64,000 nt of DNA from Juglans regia (lineage: Eukaryota; Streptophyta; Magnoliopsida; Fagales; Juglandaceae): assembly GCF_001411555.2 (NCBI RefSeq), contig NC_049904.1, positions 33,313,473-33,377,472 of the forward strand. The letters are read 5' to 3'. The notes under the pieces are model-generated. The model had not been told where the DNA came from. It ran no database searches and worked only from the letters and a program-made list of their open reading frames with translations. The translations under genes were made by a program, and so were the position numbers. The number at the start of each line of letters is the position of its first letter. Position 1 is the stretch's first letter. Positions 58,709 to 64,000 of this stretch are shown one piece after another.

Positions 58709-61184
58709 GGTGACGATCTATAAAGGGTGCCTCATTCTCCAAAGTAATTATAATTAAGTTGCATAAGAACTTTTTAATTAGGACAAAACTTTTGCTAATA
58801 TTAATTAGTCTTTCTACTCGATTCATGAGTCATGCATCATGTCCACAATCATTCGCCCATGAACGAGCGCGCTGCAATTAACGTATTGAAAATCTGATCA
58901 TGAAGGCTCTTACCACACTGCAGACAAACAAATTAAGATGAACCTTAGCTAATTCGTTTTCCTTTTTATTTTATTTTAAAAAAAATTCAGAGGAGGACAA
59001 GGAGAAAGTGAAAAGTGGAAAGTAATGGAAAAATTAGTAGAATTAATTCACTGTTGGGGGTTTTAATTAATAATTAATATAACCTAATTAAATCCCCCAC
59101 AACTGATCTGACTAAAGGACGGATCCATCAACAAGAACGTGCAGCTAGCTAGCTAGCAGTAGCAGACATGGACCTAATTTTTTTTTTCCATCAAAGTGCT
59201 TCATTCAGCACGTTATGATTTGAGGATCTATGATCTCCCGAAAAAGTAAATTAATTCATCGTTAGCCCAACACAACCCATGCACTCAGCTTCTGATCTCC
59301 GGATTTCTTTAATTTTTCTCTTCCACTTTCTTCGCACAGAAGCAAAAGTGCAACTTGCAGCTTGTATTTTAATTAATTCTGACTGACATCAGACAATTGG
59401 AGATTTTTGTTATAAGCGCATATATAGGTCCACCACTCAAAACCATGCTTTATTCCACTATAGGAAAATGACTATTTCAAGGCTCAAGTACCTGCAGGTA
59501 TTCATGAATAATTTGTAAAAATAATAAAAAAAAGGAATTAAAAATAAAAAAAAATGGGATCAATGACCCATTAAAATTATATATAACATCAGTGCAAGTG
59601 ACTAAGCACCATATCTGACATATGTATATATATATAGAGTACTCTTCCTCAAGTTCCGACATGGATATTTAATTATAACATAATTAATGTCACTTTCTTC
59701 TCTTAATTAATTTGATAATCTTCTCTTTTTACCGGATACACATGATTCTCCTCGAGGATAATGCTCAAAATGAAGATGTACGTACTGCCCTAGCTAGCTA
59801 ATTCCTACAACTCCAAAACTGCAAAAGCCAGCCATTCGGCTTGCTGTGCGTTCTAAATTACCCGTTCTGCATCTTTATAATTAGGGTTCATGGTGCCTCG
59901 TTACTAACTTCCTGAGCCAGGGCTAGGCATAACTCGGGGAACCAGTTTAGAGGTATTTAGTCTAGTTCTGTGTTAGCGTTCGTGCATGAGAGAGAGATAG
60001 AGAGAACATGGGGAACACAATGCTTATTTTGCACCTCTAAACAGACTTTTAGAACGTGATGCACTGGCTGCAATCCCAAAGCTGAAGCCACCATAGAAAG
60101 CTGCAGATCAACATTCTACCGCGTCGGCCTTTTTGCTGCCTATTTTCTACTCTCAGAATGTACAGCAGTTGCATTTTCCTAATCCCAATATAGATCAAGC
60201 AACGTTAATTATAAAGCTGAACATTTTTGTCACCTTTCTAGTCCTAAGATATTAGGGAAAAAAAAGTAATGTTGCTAATTTAACCAAGAGAATAGGTCAG
60301 ATTCAATGAATAAGTGGACGACAGTGTCACAAGAATAATCTAAACAAAATCAAGCTAGGCACCAAAACATCACGGAGGCGTCCGGTGGCTGGTCATGATA
60401 TCTTTGGTCATAATTCCCGATTTCCCATCCCAAGAGAAAGAAAGATTCGAACGCAACACCCTCATATATAATACTATTCCTTTTTAGATTATGACCACAA
60501 AATTATCAAAATCGACTCCATTAAATTTAAATTTAATTAGACTTATTTATTTAATAAACTGAATTATAATTACTTATTAAATAATAAAACTCATATCATT
60601 TTCAATTCGATTCCATCTGGTATAAATCCGAATAATCAGTTACTGAGTACAGTCTTATGAATTTAAAAAAAAAAAAAAATCGTATCGTATTGTAGGAGTG
60701 ACATATGGGCTCAAAACAGGCCCTAGAATCTTCCTGTAACGTGACAACCATATTCCGATTATCTTCTCAGGGAACCATAGTCTGATCCGAAGAGCCCCGA
60801 GTCCTAAATGGGGCATCATATGCTATGGCCCATATGCTAAAACAATAAGTAGCCTGTGATCACCGTAGAATCAAAGCCATGGCACTTCGCGAACTACAGA
60901 AATCTCGGTTGAATAAGCTCACCTCCCTCTTGATATCCTTGCCTCCTTTTTTTTTTTTTTTTTTTTTCCACGCTTTTCCGCCACTAAATTTATTTTGTTC
61001 ATGAAGAGTGTTACTTCAGAGTTGAAGCTCATAACGTCCTACCAAAGCGATGTAGTCTTGAAATAATAATAACAATAATAATTTTCAAATCTGATTCCGA
61101 ACCTATGTATTATGTAAGAAGACCAAAGGCATGAAAGTCAAATGAGAGATCAACAAGCCTTTTTTGGCTAGAGATAACATCTTA
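58446..61184. other. Intergenic, no gene seen
   Basis: AT-rich. An (AT)n run stands at 58682-58708, and poly(A)/(T) runs at about 60665-60679 and 60949-60967. No coding region is supported. Confidence 0.5.
58682..58708. repeat. (AT)n microsatellite
   Basis: A run of alternating A and T of about 27 bases. Confidence 0.95.
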
Positions 61185-61626
61185 GACCTGATTTTGTGTA
61201 AAATTATCTCATCTCATCTAATCTCATATAATTATTACAATTTTTTCAAACTCTCACACAAAATATAATAAATAATTCAAATTTCTCAAATCTCAAAACA
61301 AAAATTATATTAAAAATTTGAGGCTTGCTAAGTACAAGCCAAAGGCATACCAAACCAAGTACCAACACTTACATAATTTTTTTTATTACAAAAATAAAAT
61401 AAAAGACAAATTTTTTAGAGAAGAATAAGATCCTCTAACTTGCAAAAATTATTTTCGTCTTCAATTCACATTGTTTCATTAAACGAATACCTTATATTTA
61501 ACATTGGTGCACAAAATCGTTTGCAAGTAGATTTTTTTTTAAACATTATATTATAACAATATTTTATTCAACTTTTAACAAAAAATTTCATCTCATTTCA
61601 TATGAATTGTGTAACCAAACGAGGCC
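61185..61626. mobile_element. Tourist-like MITE split by a second insertion
   Basis: The left half (61185-61320) has CATCTCATCTAATCTCAT and AAATATAATAAATAATTCAA. The right half (about 61541-61626) has ATTATAACAATATTTTATTC and ends AACCAAACGAGGCC. About 220 unrelated bases (61321-61540, starting AGGCTTGCTAAGTACAAGCC) lie between and have no counterpart in the other copies. TTA precedes the left end and TAA follows the right end. Confidence 0.75.
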
Positions 61627-61872
61627 TAATTAGCTTGACCGACTTAAAAAAAATAGTACAACTCATTTTCACAAGGCTTGGACACTATTGCACAGTCTCC
61701 TATATATTAATGTGGAAAACAGCAAAACTCTGATTCAGCTGCTTACCTACATGTGCTTCAGAAATGAATACATCATTAAGGAAACAAAAACCCTAACGAC
61801 TAAATAAGAAAACAAGCTCCTGAATATTATATTTCAGTATTATACACAGGGGGGTTACTTTAGTTAATCCAC

Positions 61873-63972
61873 TTACCAACCATAGATGGGATTTTCTACC
61901 TGCGGAGGTAAGAGATTAAGGTCTTTACAATGCTGTTTGTCATAGTCACGTGTCCCAGGAATTGCTCCGGTACATTGTCTCAGAAATTCATTCCCAGTGA
62001 GGCAGTAGTGGGCGAATGCCAATCCTCCATCAACCATGTCGGTCAGACTAGGTAATGACGCTGATTTTTGAATGATCTTTCCGTCATTTCTGCTGGATTT
62101 TGCACCATCTTCAGTACTAGCAAGGAATCTGTCAAGCTCAGAATACTCCATAAATCTCTGAGTGGCAGCCTCCCATGAAAGGTTATGTCTTTGCTCGGGA
62201 GTAAGTGGCTGGGGCTCACTTGCTAATGCTTCTTTCACTTTGGCAACAAAGTCCTCGGAAGTCTTATAAGTCAAACAGTTGGGAAAGGACCTAAAGAACT
62301 CATTTGATGGGTGGTCTGCACAAACTACAAATTTACCCATGGCAAGTGCCTCAGCAGTAGCCGTACAGAGCACATCACTGACACTGGGATTTATGAAGAC
62401 TTTGTACCTACAAACAGTACCCAACGAAAAACATTTCAGGGATTTTGAGCTCTATCTAAGCTCTCAATGAAATCTGAGGCTTTTATATACTAGAGGAATA
62501 AAATTCATAACCCAATAGAGTTTTCCTTTTTAACTTCCACAGAAACAATGACATATGGGTAAAATCGATTTGAGAAGTCCTCCTTACCCGTGAAGAGAGT
62601 CATCCGCATGCTCTCTGCCTTTCAGAAAATTGAGATTCAGGTCCAACCTCCTAGCTGCACTCTGAACTTCATGGGCATCCTCTCCATTCCCAAACACATC
62701 CAACTTGATGCCATCAAGGTCCCTCTTGTTCTTCGCAAGCAAATCTATCAACTCCCTGTAACCCTTTGCCCAGACCATCTTGCCTAAGAAGTATGCTCCT
62801 TTTGAGAAGGCTTCCTGCCCAAATTCCCTTTCTGCAGCAACCTTTTCTCCAATTTTCAGGAACTTAGGATTCACACCATGAACATTGCAAATCACAGACT
62901 TTGGTAAATCCTGGGTAGCAGCAGATAGACGAAGAACCTGGATAAAGATCACAGAAAATTTAGTATGAAATGCAATAAACACCCCCAGGATACAGAGAAA
63001 ATTGTTCAGAAAATCTTTATACAGACATCTTTCTGCTCCTAACCGGTAATGTGCAAGCCAGGCTCCAACAAAGTATACAACGAGAAACAGAGTAAGTTGT
63101 AACAACAATGTCCGATTAATAAACTAATACCTTGTGGCAGTAAGCTCTTGTGACCCAATTATTTATGTGTTTTACAAGGAAAGCTTGGAGAGCTCCATTC
63201 TTCTCTCTCTTGATATATTCTAAGTAATTTGTGTGGACAATTCCCACAACATGGTTAAATTTATCAGTCCAACGCCTTCCATGATGGTACCAATTCAGGT
63301 GCTCTGGTTCTTCCAGGATGGCAATGTCAGCATCCTTGGAAGGGATAAATTGAGAAGTATCTCCAGCAGGTATTATGCTTCTCCTTTCTTTTGAAAACTG
63401 AAAAACAATGAGAACAAAGATGTCAGGTATTAATTTAAACATCAGTATGATAAACAAAACTGCATAATCAATTCATCTAGGACCTACTTTTCCAGGATAA
63501 AAAGAAATTTTAAAATCAGCCTTGAAGCCAATCCTTTCCTCCAGCCAATTACGGATATATATTTCCTGCTCTTCTGGTGAACTAAACGTTAGATTGCTTG
63601 GATAAACTAATTCTTGATCTGATTTACAAAGCCATGGAACCAGTAGTGTGACATTTTGTCTTGCAGAACCCGCTAGATATGCAGCTCGAAACAGTGGATT
63701 TACAGCTGTTCCAGTCATCCAAGGAAGGCTAGCAGTTGTGACGATGGCAACATGCCTTTTCCCGTCAGACAGGTCGTGCTTTGCATGGTCTGTCCAAAAT
63801 CCACCTTCGTAACAATGACCTGTACTTTGGAGTACACTGGCTATCCTCGAATCTAATTCATCATTGATGTTATCATTTCCTAGAACAGAGGATTCTCCGG
63901 CAGAGACAGAGTGCAATAAAAGTTGGTTTTTGCGTTTGCTACACAAGCTTTCCACTATCTTATCGCATATAT
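61873..63972 (-). CDS. DGD1: Digalactosyldiacylglycerol synthase 1 (3' exons only)
   Basis: Four exons lie in the window: 63488-63972, 63131-63397, 62588-62937 and the last, 61873-62407. Joined in phase they code for about 545 C-terminal residues; Arabidopsis DGD1 has about 808, so the first part lies beyond 64000. The enzyme, on the outer chloroplast envelope, moves galactose from UDP-galactose onto MGDG to make DGDG. The glycosyltransferase signs are [20 protein letters not shown] at the N-terminal Rossmann half, [28 protein letters not shown], and the C-terminal donor-site stretch [19 protein letters not shown] with a D-x7-E pattern. The protein ends [11 protein letters not shown], the hallmark C-terminus of DGD1. 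The related DGD2 is shorter and less alike at these points. No damage is seen. Confidence 0.95.
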
Positions 63973-64000
63973 CTGCAACCATATTCAAAACACTATGAAA

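Overview
The window is nuclear DNA of a higher plant, almost certainly a woody eudicot. The evidence is intron-containing genes with GT-AG borders, plant-only gene families (U-box/ARM ligase, BELL homeodomain, ALMT, DGD1), very AT-rich spacers full of (AT)n microsatellites, and several kinds of plant transposon. I lean towards Fagales (walnut/pecan-like) because of the GATGAGATGAG-type Tourist MITEs, but that is inference.

Layout. 0.9-2.3 kb: a complete but internally deleted Ty1/copia element with a 5-bp target duplication. 2.8-4.0 kb (-): single-exon U-box E3 ligase of the PUB22/23/24 type. 4.8-6.3 kb: a decayed L1-type LINE 3' part interrupted by a Tourist MITE. 8.9-9.6 kb: a Mutator-type non-autonomous element with a perfect 9-bp duplication. 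11.2-14.0 kb: a decayed LTR-type element. 16.7-18.4 kb (+): a two-exon BTB/POZ gene. 20.8-23.5 kb (-): a four-exon BEL1-like homeodomain gene close to BLH1. 26.7-28.2 kb: two apparently identical 722-bp tandem copies. 28-51 kb: a long gene-poor stretch with MITEs, microsatellites, a promoter-like GC-rich island (32.8-33.4 kb), a degenerate repeat block (42.2-43.9 kb) and a cluster of short tandem duplications (47.9-48.3 kb). 51.6-54.5 kb (+): a six-exon ALMT anion channel gene. 55.1-58.4 kb (-): a 5'-truncated LINE bounded by a 13-bp target duplication. 61.9-64.0 kb (-): the last four exons of DGD1, which continues past the window end.

The genes do not form a pathway; this is an ordinary plant gene neighbourhood. 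The U-box ligase would act in ubiquitination, BLH1-like in transcription, ALMT in anion transport and DGD1 in chloroplast galactolipid synthesis. I found no convincing novel multi-gene system. The items most worth a second look are the mobile elements whose ends can be fixed to the base, the identical tandem duplication, and the gene-less promoter-like island.
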